The notes: generated from the sequence alone by a model not told the origin. Shown: positions 8,026-16,953, counted from the stretch's first letter. The stretch is 31,222 bases of DNA from HGM05232 sp964646495 (GCA_964646495.1 CAZYEO010000008.1:1-31222), one strand, 5' to 3'. Numbers and translations are program-made.

Positions 8026-8033
8026 GTAAGCAA
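8003..8033 (-). promoter_or_regulatory. Promoter of the HxlR regulator
   Basis: On the minus strand TTG (8033-8031), 20 nt, then TACTTTTG (8010-8003). It faces the cupin promoter so that the two transcripts start within about 10 bp of each other and overlap. Confidence 0.6.
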
Positions 8034-8064
8034 TGATTGTAACCGATTTATTAAAAATAAAATT

Positions 8065-8511
8065 ATGAAAACAATTGAAATGATTTCTGAAGGTGTAAAT
8101 TACAATGCCGGTAATTTAGGTGAATTGAATGCCATAAGTGAGTATGAATTTGCAGTAACACCGGAATTTAAAGTTCCCGGAAAAGTCTTTTTATCTGAAA
8201 CACTTAAATGCACAGGAAGTGAAATATCTTTTACATCTGTTCCTGCTCATTCCGGAGGCGATTTCCTTCATGTTCACAAAACGCATGAGGAGGTTTATAT
8301 CGTATTGAAAGGTACAGGGGAGTTCAAAGTCGATGATGCCATCTTTCCAATTAAAGAGGGTAGTGTGGTAAGAATATCACCGGCTGCCAAACGTGCATGG
8401 CGCAATACGGGAGATAGCGAAATGTTGATGGTGTGCATACAGAGCACAGCCGGTTGTACTCCTGCCGGTATATCTGATGGACAAATTCTGGCAGATGAGG
8501 TAAATTGGTAG
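8065..8511 (+). CDS. Small cupin-domain protein
   Basis: This 148-residue single-domain cupin starts at the ATG at 8065, because the promoter lies inside the longer open frame that begins at 7912. Cupin motif 1 reads GGDFLHVHKTHEEVYIVLKG, giving the usual HxH...E metal ligands. Motif 2 (SVVRISPAAKRAWRNTGD) lacks the His that normally completes the site, so metal binding may be altered or another residue may serve. The fold is a small beta-barrel in the cytoplasm; members act as isomerases, dioxygenases, quercetinase-like enzymes or ligand-binding proteins. Its divergent HxlR regulator suggests induction by an electrophile, oxidant or antimicrobial. It converges with the MATE pump gene. Family assignment is good; the reaction is unknown. 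Confidence 0.85.
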   Translation: MKTIEMISEGVNYNAGNLGELNAISEYEFAVTPEFKVPGKVFLSETLKCTGSEISFTSVPAHSGGDFLHVHKTHEEVYIVLKGTGEFKVDDAIFPIKEGSVVRISPAAKRAWRNTGDSEMLMVCIQSTAGCTPAGISDGQILADEVNW

Positions 8512-8529
8512 AATATAGAGATGGCTATT

Positions 8530-9882
8530 TTATGCGCTCGCTTTGGGTAGGTGCTTAAACACATAATGAAGCATTATCAGAGTCACAACCGTGGCGCATA
8601 GATCACTCACAGGAAATGCCATCCACACTCCATCTATCCCCATGAAATGAGGCATTATGAATATTAACGGGATAATAAATATTACTTGGCGGGTTAAGCT
8701 CAAGAAAAAAGCTTTTCCTGCCATTCCCAATGATTGAAATAGTGTAGTTGATACAATTTGTATGCCCACAGCCCAAAATACCACGATTGCTGTTTTCAGG
8801 GCATGCGACGATGCTTCTATTAGATGAATATCAGTAGTGAATGCACGAGATATATATTGAGGCATAACCATCGCTCCTATAAATCCTATAGTGCACATTG
8901 CAGTTGCAAATATAGTAGAAATCCAGAACGCCTTGCGCATTCGGTCGTATCTCCCTGCACCATAATTATATCCCACTATAGGCTGCATCCCTTGACACAC
9001 ACCGATTACCACAAGCACAATCATCTGCGTGTAGGTGATGAATATTCCGGCAGATGCCACAGCTATATCTGAGCCTAAACGATATAAAATATTGTTCATT
9101 ATGGCATTGATGAAACTTCCAGCTATATTTATTACAAAAGGTGATAATCCTATTGCCATGATGGTGAGCACTATCTTCATGTTAATCTTGTAAATCCCTT
9201 TTCGGAATCTAAGATTACTCTTTGATGAAGTGAAATGTTGCATTACAAACAGTGCCGATATGCACATTGAAATATCTGTGGCAATTGCTGCGCCTTTCAC
9301 CCCCATATCCAATGTGAAGATAAATAAAGGGGCTAACCCCACATCTACGATTGCACCTATCATCATAGTGTACATGGCTTTCATCGGAAATCCGGATGCT
9401 CGCATTATATTGTTGAAGGAATAACATATATTGGATGCAAACATTCCTGGCAGTAAATACAGCATATATTCGCGTGCATAGGGCAATGATACATCACTCG
9501 CTCCAAACGATATCAATATTTCGTCCATAAACAACGTGAATACCAATATATAAGAGAGTGAAATAATAATGGTGAGCGTCAGAGAATTGCCTAAAATTTT
9601 ATGTGCACGATCCAATTCATTTTCGCCCAATACTATCGAAGTGCGAGCGGCTGCACCCACTCCCACAAGCATACCCAATGCGGCCCCAATATTCATCATT
9701 GGAAAAGTCACTGCAAGACCGGCAATTGCATCCGGACCCACACCTTGACCTACATATACTCTACTTATCACATTATAAAGTGCCATTACCACAGTTCCCA
9801 CTACGGCAGGCAATCCGTACTTAAACAGCAACTTTCCGATGGGCTCGTTAGCCAACTCAAGTACCTTATTATTCTTCAGCAT
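8530..9882 (-). CDS. MATE-family efflux transporter
   Basis: This 450-residue inner-membrane protein has about 12 hydrophobic segments in two similar halves, the standard length for MATE transporters. Recognisable motifs are PIGKLLFKYGLPAVVGTVVMALYNVISRVYVGQGVGPDAIAGL in the first helices and the repeat-half equivalent QPIVGYNYGAGRYDRMRKAF near residue 300. MATE pumps export cationic drugs or metabolites using H+ or Na+. The substrate cannot be told. Its own promoter lies upstream (9910-9942), so it is a single-gene unit. It ends 18 bp from the stop of the convergent cupin gene, which itself sits beside a HxlR regulator; a shared detoxification role is possible but not shown. Confidence 0.9.
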   Translation of the reverse strand: MLKNNKVLELANEPIGKLLFKYGLPAVVGTVVMALYNVISRVYVGQGVGPDAIAGLAVTFPMMNIGAALGMLVGVGAAARTSIVLGENELDRAHKILGNSLTLTIIISLSYILVFTLFMDEILISFGASDVSLPYAREYMLYLLPGMFASNICYSFNNIMRASGFPMKAMYTMMIGAIVDVGLAPLFIFTLDMGVKGAAIATDISMCISALFVMQHFTSSKSNLRFRKGIYKINMKIVLTIMAIGLSPFVINIAGSFINAIMNNILYRLGSDIAVASAGIFITYTQMIVLVVIGVCQGMQPIVGYNYGAGRYDRMRKAFWISTIFATAMCTIGFIGAMVMPQYISRAFTTDIHLIEASSHALKTAIVVFWAVGIQIVSTTLFQSLGMAGKAFFLSLTRQVIFIIPLIFIMPHFMGIDGVWMAFPVSDLCATVVTLIMLHYVFKHLPKASA

Positions 9883-9909
9883 AAAAAATTCTTCTCACAA
9901 AAATATCTG

Positions 9910-9942
9910 CAAAGTTAGCAATATTTCTCTTCTCACCCTCAA
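9910..9942 (-). promoter_or_regulatory. Promoter of the MATE gene
   Basis: On the minus strand TTG (9942-9940), 22 nt, TAACTTTG (9917-9910). The ATG follows 27 nt after the -7 box. Confidence 0.5.
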
Positions 9943-10225
9943 AAATCCAGGAACCCGAACAGAAAAAACGCAAAAAATAAATCTGTTGACAACTAATTTA
10001 AAAACCGACCTTGCTGATAAAAAAGATAAACCCGTAGTCATTCAATTATGAATAATTATAAAATTAACAACAACCGACACATTTATAATGTGCAATAATG
10101 ATATTTAACCATGTGGGGTTGGGTTTTTTCGTAATGTTTGTGACTTCATATCTTAAAGTTACAATCGGTATTGTTTTTCGGTGAATATTTTTGGGTGAGG
10201 TGAGGGTGGTTTGACTGGAATTTTG

Positions 10226-10233
10226 TAATTTTG
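10226..10233 (+). promoter_or_regulatory. -7 box for valS
   Basis: TAATTTTG matches TAnnTTTG and lies 42 nt upstream of the valS ATG. No well-spaced -33 TTG; the nearest upstream TTG is only 12 nt away. Confidence 0.45.
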
Positions 10234-10275
10234 CCGATTCAAATACATTAGCAAATAAATAATATACAATACAAT

Positions 10276-12909
10276 ATGAATGAATTGGCTACAAAATATG
10301 ATCCGTCGGAAGTAGAGGATAAATGGTATAAATATTGGATGGAGCATGATTTATTTAAATCTGTGCCCGATAGTCGCACTCCATATACTATCGTAATACC
10401 TCCTCCAAATGTTACCGGAGTGCTACACATGGGTCACATGCTCAACAATTCAATTCAGGATATTCTTATTCGTAGAGCGAGAATGGAGGGTAAAAATGCA
10501 CTTTGGGTGCCGGGAACCGACCATGCTTCGATTGCTACGGAGGCAAAAGTGGTAAATAAACTTGCGCAAGAGGGAATAAAGAAAACCGACCTCACGCGAG
10601 ATGAATTTCTCGGTCATGCTTGGGAATGGACTCATAAGCATGGAGGGATAATTCTCGAACAACTTAAAAAACTTGGTGCATCGTGTGATTGGAGTCGTAC
10701 TGCATTCACAATGGATAAGGTGCGTTCAGAAAGTGTTTTGCGCGTATTTTGCGACCTTTATGAAAAGGGACTTATATATCGTGGGGTGCGCATGGTAAAC
10801 TGGGATCCATCAGCTCTCACTGCTCTTAGTGATGAAGAGGTGATATACAAAGAGGAGCATAGCAAACTCTATTACCTGAGATACATGATTGAAGGTGAAG
10901 AGGGCAAATATATAGTAGTAGCCACGACTCGCCCCGAAACTATCTTGGGAGATAGTGCAGTGTGTGTGAATCCTAACGATGAACGATATGCCGACCTGAA
11001 AGGGAAGAAAGTGATAGTGCCGTTGGTGAATCGTGCCGTGCCTATAATCATGGATGATTATGTGGAGATGGATTTCGGTACCGGATGCTTGAAGGTAACA
11101 CCTGCTCACGATGTGAACGATTATATGCTTGGCGAAAAATATAATCTTGCCACAATTGATATATTTAACGACAACGGTACGATAAGTGAAGCCGGCGAGC
11201 TGTATGTAGGCAAAGACCGTTTCGAGGTGCGCAAAGAAATCTCTAAAGATTTGGAGGTTGCCGGATTGATGGAAAAGGTTGAAGATTACAACAATAAAGT
11301 AGGCTATAGTGAGCGCACGAATGTAGTAATCGAACCTAAGCTATCGATGCAATGGTTTATGAAAATGGAAAAAATCACCGTTCCGGCTCTCGATGCTGTG
11401 ATGGAAGATGATATTAAATTTTTTCCTCCAAAATTCAAAAATACATATCGCCACTGGATGACAAATATCAAGGACTGGTGTATATCTCGCCAATTGTGGT
11501 GGGGGCATCGTATCCCAGCATATTTCTTGCCCGAAGGTGGATTTGTGGTGGCTGAAACACCCGAAAAAGCATTAGCCCTTGCAAAAGAAAAAACCGGAAA
11601 TGCCGATATTACAATAGCAGACCTTCGTCAAGATGAGGATTGTCTCGATACGTGGTTTTCGTCATGGTTGTGGCCTATTTCATTGTTCAATGGTATTCTA
11701 AATCCCGATAATGAGGAGATAAAATATTATTATCCTACAAGTGATTTGGTTACAGGTCCGGATATTATATTCTTCTGGGTAGCGCGCATGATAATTGCAG
11801 GATATGAATATGAGCACAAAATGCCGTTCCAAAATGTATATTTCACAGGAATCGTTCGCGATAAGTTGGGACGTAAGATGTCGAAATCACTTGGTAATTC
11901 ACCCGATCCGCTCGAATTAATCGAAAAATATGGAGCCGACGGTGTGCGCATGGGATTGATGCTTGCCGCACCAGCCGGAAACGATATTCTATATGATGAT
12001 TCATTGTGTGAGCAAGGTAGAAATTTCAACAATAAGATATGGAATGCATTCCGCTTGATTAAGGGGTGGGACGTAGCTCCGGTGGAACAACCTGAAAGCT
12101 CTAAGATAGCTATCTCATGGTTTCAGTCCACGCTTGATTCCACAGTAGCCGAAGTAGCCGATTTATTTGGTAAATTCCGCCTTTCGGAAGCATTGATGGC
12201 GGTGTATAAATTATTCTGGGACGAATTTTCATCGTGGTATCTCGAAATGATAAAGCCAGGCTATCAACAACCTATTGATAAAGCTACCTACGAAGCCACA
12301 CTTGGATTCTTCGATTCATTGCTCAGATTATTGCATCCGTTTATGCCATTTATCACTGAGGAATTGTGGCAACATATTTCCGAACGCAAAGATGGTGAGA
12401 GCATAATGTATGCGTCACTTCCAGCCGTTGGCAAAGTGAATGAAAAAGTAATTACCTCAATGGGGCTTGCTAAAGAGATAATAGCTGCCGTGCGCACAGT
12501 GAGATTGCAGAAAAATATTCCCAATAGAGATGAATTGGTGTTGCAAGTGATTGGAACATTCAATAATCCTAATATGCCGGTGATTAAAAAACTTGCTAAT
12601 CTTTCATCTATCGAGTCGGTGACCGAAAAAGATCCTACCGGTGCTTCATTCCTTGTGGGTACTACTGAATTTTGTATCCCATTGGGCAACAACATCAATG
12701 TGGCTCAGGAGCTTGCAAAGCAACAAGATGAATTGAAATATCTTCAAGGTTTTCTTAAATCGGTTGAGGCTAAATTGAGCAACGAACGATTTGTCGGCAA
12801 AGCTCCGGCAGCCGTAATCGATGCAGAACGCAAAAAACAAGCAGATGCCGAGAGCAAGATTAAAACACTTCAAGAATCGATAGCAACATTGAAGTCGATG
12901 ACGGAGTGA
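10276..12909 (+). CDS. valS: Valyl-tRNA synthetase
   Basis: This 877-residue class I aminoacyl-tRNA synthetase charges tRNA-Val with valine in the cytoplasm. The HIGH motif reads HMGH (residues 51-54, in PPPNVTGVLHMGHM), as in ValRS, and the KMSKS motif is exact at 534-538. The CP1 editing domain that removes misactivated threonine lies between (ATTRPETILGD near 216-226, followed by GTGCLKVTPAHD). The anticodon-binding domain occupies about 600-740 and the C-terminal coiled coil, typical of ValRS, about 815-877. Length is normal for the family. It has its own -7 box upstream and a strong hairpin terminator 17-57 nt after the stop, so it is a single-gene transcript. The identification is certain. 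Confidence 0.98.
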   Translation: MNELATKYDPSEVEDKWYKYWMEHDLFKSVPDSRTPYTIVIPPPNVTGVLHMGHMLNNSIQDILIRRARMEGKNALWVPGTDHASIATEAKVVNKLAQEGIKKTDLTRDEFLGHAWEWTHKHGGIILEQLKKLGASCDWSRTAFTMDKVRSESVLRVFCDLYEKGLIYRGVRMVNWDPSALTALSDEEVIYKEEHSKLYYLRYMIEGEEGKYIVVATTRPETILGDSAVCVNPNDERYADLKGKKVIVPLVNRAVPIIMDDYVEMDFGTGCLKVTPAHDVNDYMLGEKYNLATIDIFNDNGTISEAGELYVGKDRFEVRKEISKDLEVAGLMEKVEDYNNKVGYSERTNVVIEPKLSMQWFMKMEKITVPALDAVMEDDIKFFPPKFKNTYRHWMTNIKDWCISRQLWWGHRIPAYFLPEGGFVVAETPEKALALAKEKTGNADITIADLRQDEDCLDTWFSSWLWPISLFNGILNPDNEEIKYYYPTSDLVTGPDIIFFWVARMIIAGYEYEHKMPFQNVYFTGIVRDKLGRKMSKSLGNSPDPLELIEKYGADGVRMGLMLAAPAGNDILYDDSLCEQGRNFNNKIWNAFRLIKGWDVAPVEQPESSKIAISWFQSTLDSTVAEVADLFGKFRLSEALMAVYKLFWDEFSSWYLEMIKPGYQQPIDKATYEATLGFFDSLLRLLHPFMPFITEELWQHISERKDGESIMYASLPAVGKVNEKVITSMGLAKEIIAAVRTVRLQKNIPNRDELVLQVIGTFNNPNMPVIKKLANLSSIESVTEKDPTGASFLVGTTEFCIPLGNNINVAQELAKQQDELKYLQGFLKSVEAKLSNERFVGKAPAAVIDAERKKQADAESKIKTLQESIATLKSMTE

Positions 12910-12925
12910 ATGATTAAAATATGAT

Positions 12926-12969
12926 AATAAATACGAGATTGTACCATAATGCAATCTCGTATTTATTTT
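12926..12969 (+). terminator. Intrinsic terminator of valS
   Basis: A 16-bp perfect stem (12926-12941 with 12952-12967) with core ACGAGATTG/CAATCTCGT and a 10-nt loop, ending in TTATTTT. Confidence 0.8.
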
Positions 12970-12989
12970 AAAAACTATTCAAAAATAAT

Positions 12990-13021
12990 TTGCGATAAAG
13001 TAAGTATTCATATTATATTTG
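12990..13021 (+). promoter_or_regulatory. Promoter of the 247-residue unknown gene
   Basis: TTG (12990-12992), 21 nt, TATATTTG (13014-13021). The ATG follows 27 nt later. Lying just after the valS terminator, it makes the next gene an independent unit. Confidence 0.6.
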
Positions 13022-13047
13022 TGTAAATTTCATCTAAAAATAAAGCT

Positions 13048-13791
13048 ATGAGTAAAACATCGACAGTAAGAATAAGAATTTATGTGGCATTGGCAATAGG
13101 AATTATTGCTTTTATGGTGGCAGTGTGGTTTTTGCTTAAATCATTGGGCATGTTTTCTACCACTCCCGATGCAATAGTCGTAGATTCTACGCAAATTAAG
13201 GTTGAAAATCCGGCACAATCTCAGCAGATGGTTATTACCAATATTGAGAAAAAAGATAGTGTAGCCCCCTTAAAAGTCACAAACATAATCACTGAAAATT
13301 CAGTAGGTGGAATAGTGGAGTTAGGAACAAGTATACAAGTAGTGAATCAGCGACTTAAAAATTTAGGTTACGACATCAAGTCCGTGCAAGTGGGTGATGG
13401 AGACAATGATTATAGCTATGTAGCGAGTAAAGATGGGAAAAATATTTTCACGATCACATCTGATTCTAAAGGTTATGTGAGCGATATTATTGTTTTCAGT
13501 CCCGAATATCACACATCATCGGGGATAAAAGTAGGAATGTCATTTCCCGATTTCTTCAAAAAACACCCAAAAGCCGATATGCGATATGGCGATATGTATG
13601 ATTGCGTAACCCCCGAAAGTGCCACCGAAATGTGTAAAGCGGAAGGTTTGATATTTATGCACCATGTAGAGCTTGGCAGTAAAATGATGATGGCTGATTA
13701 TGACTTTGATAAAATGTCGTTCCGTCTCAAATCACCAATTCCCCCGGCAAAAATCGAAGGAATAGTAGTGAGCTACGCAATATGGAAGTAG
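13048..13791 (+). CDS. Single-pass membrane protein of unknown function
   Basis: This 247-residue protein starts with a basic N-terminus and one TM helix (about residues 11-33, FMVAVWFLL core) without a cleavage site or lipobox. A Ser/Thr/Val-rich linker (about 35-85) leads to a periplasmic globular domain (about 86-247). That domain has an ELGTSIQVVNQRLKNLGYDI opening and a second copy-like pattern SGIKVGMSFPDFFKKHP, each a 'G-x-S/T...hydrophobic...L/F' unit. Two Cys (CVTPESATEMC, about residues 191 and 201) could form a disulfide. The pattern faintly recalls the DUF1131/YfeY lipoproteins, but I am not sure. It is flanked by its own promoter and two terminators, so it is monocistronic. The protein is probably an envelope-anchored domain facing the periplasm. 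Confidence 0.8.
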   Translation: MSKTSTVRIRIYVALAIGIIAFMVAVWFLLKSLGMFSTTPDAIVVDSTQIKVENPAQSQQMVITNIEKKDSVAPLKVTNIITENSVGGIVELGTSIQVVNQRLKNLGYDIKSVQVGDGDNDYSYVASKDGKNIFTITSDSKGYVSDIIVFSPEYHTSSGIKVGMSFPDFFKKHPKADMRYGDMYDCVTPESATEMCKAEGLIFMHHVELGSKMMMADYDFDKMSFRLKSPIPPAKIEGIVVSYAIWK

Positions 13792-13832
13792 GTAAGAGAG
13801 ATCGTATTGCATCGTAATTAATTATTATATTT

Positions 13833-13890
13833 TACCCCATTTGAGGAGTTGAATTAGAAAATGTATTTAACTTCTCCAATGGGGTAATAT
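13833..13890 (+). terminator. Hairpin terminator after the 247-residue gene
   Basis: Long arms TACCCCATT...GAGGAGTT (13833-13850) and AACTTCTCC...AATGGGGTA (13869-13886), about 17 paired bases with one mismatch and a G-U pair, then AATATTT. It ends the transcript about 45 nt after the stop codon. Confidence 0.65.
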
Positions 13891-14044
13891 TTAGACGTTA
13901 CGGCTGTTTCATATATGATTTATCTGCCCACACCCGAAATGTCGCACATCAAAATGTATCCTGCCTATGGCAAATAGTTCAAGATAAAACAAAACTTGTA
14001 AAAAATTACATGATTGAATAATGTAAAATGTGTAATTCATAGGG

Positions 14045-14071
14045 TTGAAAGGAGAAAATTTGCTATTTTTG
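14045..14071 (+). promoter_or_regulatory. Promoter of cvpA (and probably the suf operon)
   Basis: -7 box TATTTTTG (14064-14071) with a TTG at 14045-14047, 16 nt upstream, which is a little shorter than usual. Dyad symmetry lies just upstream at 14005-14036. Confidence 0.5.
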
Positions 14072-14095
14072 TAAACTAATTAATAGCAAATTACC

Positions 14096-14629
14096 GTGAG
14101 TGGAATTGACATATTCATCATCGTCATCGTAATTATCGGAGTGTTGCGTGGCATGCAGTTGGGGGCAATAAAGCAAATTACCTCGTTTGCAGGCTTGATA
14201 ATTGCGTTGATACTAAGCCGACTGTTAGGAGATTGGATGATGGGAATATTGATGAGTGTTTTCCCCTCACTTCGTGAAATGCCTGCGCCTGATGTTATCA
14301 CAAGCCTATTGGGGCACATTATAATATTTGCAATGGTATATATGGGAATTTATATGCTCGGATCGATGATAAGAAGCATCACCCATGCTTTGCATCTTGG
14401 GATTTTCGATCGTTTTGCAGGAGCAATAATGTGTACCTTTAAATATGCTATAATACTTAGTGTAGTTCTTAATTTATGGTTTGTTTTGAGTCCGAGTAGC
14501 AGCATATTCAGCAGTAGTCGTTTGGCAAATGGCTCAGTGTTGCGCTTTACTATAACCCTTGCTCCAGCAATATTTGGCTCGGAACTTGTACCAATGGTAA
14601 AGGAGGCATTCAAATCGGATGCAACATAA
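14096..14629 (+). CDS. cvpA: CvpA-family membrane protein
   Basis: This 177-residue protein starts with GTG and has four hydrophobic segments (about 4-22, 27-50, 64-92 and 100-125), the CvpA layout. The family pattern IDIFIIVIVIIGVLRGMQLGAIKQITSFAGLI opens the protein. CvpA proteins were first linked to colicin V production and purine-gene context in E. coli; their biochemical role in the inner membrane is unsettled. It sits 56 nt ahead of sufB and shares its promoter, an arrangement also familiar in other Bacteroides-type genomes, so it is probably cotranscribed with the Fe-S assembly genes. The start was chosen because it gives the full first TM helix and follows the promoter by 25 nt. Confidence 0.88.
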   Translation: MSGIDIFIIVIVIIGVLRGMQLGAIKQITSFAGLIIALILSRLLGDWMMGILMSVFPSLREMPAPDVITSLLGHIIIFAMVYMGIYMLGSMIRSITHALHLGIFDRFAGAIMCTFKYAIILSVVLNLWFVLSPSSSIFSSSRLANGSVLRFTITLAPAIFGSELVPMVKEAFKSDAT

Positions 14630-14685
14630 GGGGCTGTAAAATTGTTTAACCACAAAATTCCGGTTCGTTTCATTAATATGAAAAT

Positions 14686-16173
14686 ATGAAAAAAGAGGAT
14701 ACTTCGCCGGCTTCAAAAAGAGAAGAAGCCGGAAAAAATGAGATAATTTCGGAAATCACCAAAAATGATTACAAATATGGATTTGTAACCGATATTGACA
14801 CCCATGTGATAGATCGTGGGCTTAATGAGGATGTGATACGCTATATATCAAACATAAAAGGTGAGCCGCAATGGATGCTCGACTTTAGGCTTAATGCTTA
14901 TCGACATTGGCTCACGCTGAAAATGCCAAAATGGGCACATCTTGATATTCCTGAGATTGATTATCAGGCAATAAGCTATTATGCAGCTCCCAAATCAAAA
15001 GAAAACCAACCAAAGAGTCTCGATGAGGTCGATCCTGAATTGCGAAAGACATTTGATAAACTCGGTATTTCGCTCGAAGAGCAGATGAAAATATCAGGGA
15101 TTGCCGTAGATGCGGTGATGGATAGCGTGAGTGTGAAAACCACATATCGCGATAAGTTGGCAGAGTTGGGTGTCATATTTTGCTCATTCTCCGAAGCCGT
15201 GAAAGATTATCCGGATTTGGTGAAAAAATATCTTGGTAAAGTGGTATCGTATCGCGATAATTTCTTTGCTGCCCTTAACTCGGCTGTGTTTTCAGACGGA
15301 TCTTTCGTATATATCCCCAAGGGGGTGAGATGCCCCATGGAATTATCCACATATTTCCGAATCAATGCAAGCGGTACGGGGCAATTCGAGCGCACACTGA
15401 TAGTTGCCGATGATGATGCTTATGTGTCATATCTTGAAGGGTGCACTGCACCTATGCGCGATGAGAATCAACTTCATGCTGCGATAGTGGAGATTATAGC
15501 CGAAGATAGAGCCGAAGTTAAATATTCCACAGTGCAGAATTGGTATCCCGGTGATAAGAATGGCAAAGGTGGAATTTATAATTTTGTGACTAAGAGGGGA
15601 TTGTGTCGTGGCGATTTTTCTAAAATTTCTTGGACTCAGGTTGAAACGGGATCGGCTATCACATGGAAATATCCAAGTTGCATCCTTGCCGGAGAAAGTT
15701 CGGTGGGAGAATTTTATTCAGTAGCCGTAACCAATAATTATCAACAAGCCGATACCGGTACTAAAATGATCCATATTGGGCGCAACAGTAAAAGTACCAT
15801 AGTGTCGAAAGGAATTTCTGCCGGTCATAGCCAAAACAGCTATCGAGGCATGGTGAAAGTAGTGCAGAAAGCAGACAATTGTAGAAATTTCACGCAATGC
15901 GACAGTTTGCTACTTAGCGCTACAAGTGGGGCGCATACCTTCCCCTATATTGATGTTCAAAATGATACATCGGTAGTGGAACATGAAGCTACCACCTCCA
16001 AAATAAACGAAGAACAGCTATTTTATTGCAATCAACGCGGAATATCCACCGAGGATGCCATAGGATTGATAGTGAATGGTTATGCCAAGGAGGTAATGGA
16101 AAAATTACCTATGGAATTTGCTGTAGAAGCACAAAAACTATTGCAAATTTCGCTTGAAGGATCTGTGGGATAA
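14686..16173 (+). CDS. sufB: Fe-S cluster assembly scaffold protein SufB
   Basis: This 495-residue cytosolic protein is a subunit of the SufBC2D complex on which Fe-S clusters are built. Its length equals that of E. coli SufB, and the functional residues fall at the same numbers: Cys405 in FTQCDSLL, and Glu432-His433-Glu434 in VEHEATTSK. The beta-helix core and the conserved C-terminal helix (EDAIGLIVNGYAKEVMEKLPMEFAVE) that contacts SufC are present. The N-terminal 30 residues are charged and variable. It is followed by sufC after 30 nt. Identification is certain. Confidence 0.97.
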   Translation: MKKEDTSPASKREEAGKNEIISEITKNDYKYGFVTDIDTHVIDRGLNEDVIRYISNIKGEPQWMLDFRLNAYRHWLTLKMPKWAHLDIPEIDYQAISYYAAPKSKENQPKSLDEVDPELRKTFDKLGISLEEQMKISGIAVDAVMDSVSVKTTYRDKLAELGVIFCSFSEAVKDYPDLVKKYLGKVVSYRDNFFAALNSAVFSDGSFVYIPKGVRCPMELSTYFRINASGTGQFERTLIVADDDAYVSYLEGCTAPMRDENQLHAAIVEIIAEDRAEVKYSTVQNWYPGDKNGKGGIYNFVTKRGLCRGDFSKISWTQVETGSAITWKYPSCILAGESSVGEFYSVAVTNNYQQADTGTKMIHIGRNSKSTIVSKGISAGHSQNSYRGMVKVVQKADNCRNFTQCDSLLLSATSGAHTFPYIDVQNDTSVVEHEATTSKINEEQLFYCNQRGISTEDAIGLIVNGYAKEVMEKLPMEFAVEAQKLLQISLEGSVG

Positions 16174-16203
16174 CAAGGCAAAAAACAGAAAAAAATTACT
16201 ACA

Positions 16204-16953
16204 ATGTTAGATATAAAAAATTTACATGCCAATATCAATGGCAAAGAGATTCTTAAAGGTATTAACCTTGTCGTGCGTCCGGGTGAAGTGCATGCAATAA
16301 TGGGACCAAACGGATCGGGTAAAAGTACACTGTCATCGGTGCTTGCCGGTAATCCTGCATTTACGGTTACAGATGGCTCTGTGGAGTTCTATGGTAAAGA
16401 TCTGTTGGCTATGGCTCCCGAAATCAGGTCGCATGAAGGGGTATTTCTTGGATTTCAATATCCAGTGGAGATTCCCGGCGTGTCTATGGTGAATTTCATG
16501 CGTGCAGCCATCAATGAAAAAAGAAAATATTTTAATCAATCACCCATTTCGGCTACCGAATTTCTAAAACTAATGCGCGAGAAACGAGCAGTGGTAGAGC
16601 TTGACAATAAGCTTGCTTCAAGGTCGGTAAATGAAGGCTTTAGTGGAGGTGAAAAGAAAAGAAACGAAATATTCCAGATGGCAATGCTCGAGCCACGCCT
16701 ATCGATACTCGACGAAACCGACAGCGGACTCGATATTGATGCTCTACGCATAGTTGCCGGTGGGGTAAATAAATTGAAAAGTGATAATAATGCCACAATT
16801 GTCATTACCCATTATCAACGTTTGCTCGACTATATCAAGCCTGACTTTGTGCATGTGCTTTATAAGGGGCGTATAATTAAAACAGGAGGTCCGGAGTTGG
16901 CTCTGGAGCTTGAAGATAAAGGATATGATTGGTTAAAGAGTGACGAGGAATAA
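16204..16953 (+). CDS. sufC: Fe-S cluster assembly ATPase SufC
   Basis: This 249-residue ABC-type ATPase drives conformational change of the SufBCD scaffold. Walker A is GPNGSGKST (residues 34-42), the SufC-specific signature FSGGEKKRNEIFQ lies near 146, Walker B with the D-loop ILDETDSGLDIDALR lies near 167-181, and the H-loop is ITHYQRLL. It has no membrane domain, as expected for SufC. Length is normal. It is located between sufB and sufD, 30 and 51 nt away, in one operon. Confidence 0.97.
   Translation: MLDIKNLHANINGKEILKGINLVVRPGEVHAIMGPNGSGKSTLSSVLAGNPAFTVTDGSVEFYGKDLLAMAPEIRSHEGVFLGFQYPVEIPGVSMVNFMRAAINEKRKYFNQSPISATEFLKLMREKRAVVELDNKLASRSVNEGFSGGEKKRNEIFQMAMLEPRLSILDETDSGLDIDALRIVAGGVNKLKSDNNATIVITHYQRLLDYIKPDFVHVLYKGRIIKTGGPELALELEDKGYDWLKSDEE

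Larger units (their letters stand above)
9883..10275. other. Non-coding gap between MATE and valS
   Basis: Nearly 400 bp with divergent promoters at each end: the MATE promoter (9910-9942, minus) and the valS -7 box (10226-10233, plus). A short palindrome CACATTTATAATGTG lies at 10078-10092. Open frames within it are short and lack coding character. No tRNA or T-box leader was recognised ahead of valS. Confidence 0.5.
13792..14095. other. Non-coding gap upstream of cvpA-suf
   Basis: About 300 bp. It holds the hairpin at 13833-13886, overlapping A/T-rich dyads at 14005-14036 (TTACAT/ATGTAA and ATTACA/TGTAAT) and the cvpA promoter at 14045-14071. The middle (13900-14000) shows no feature I can name. 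Confidence 0.45.

Noticed and set aside
10078..10092. CACATTTATAATGTG palindrome as an operator for valS or MATE
   Set aside because: Single copy, short arms, not near either promoter.
10159..10430. Short minus-strand frames in the valS leader
   Set aside because: Overlap the valS promoter and start, low-complexity translation, no promoter.
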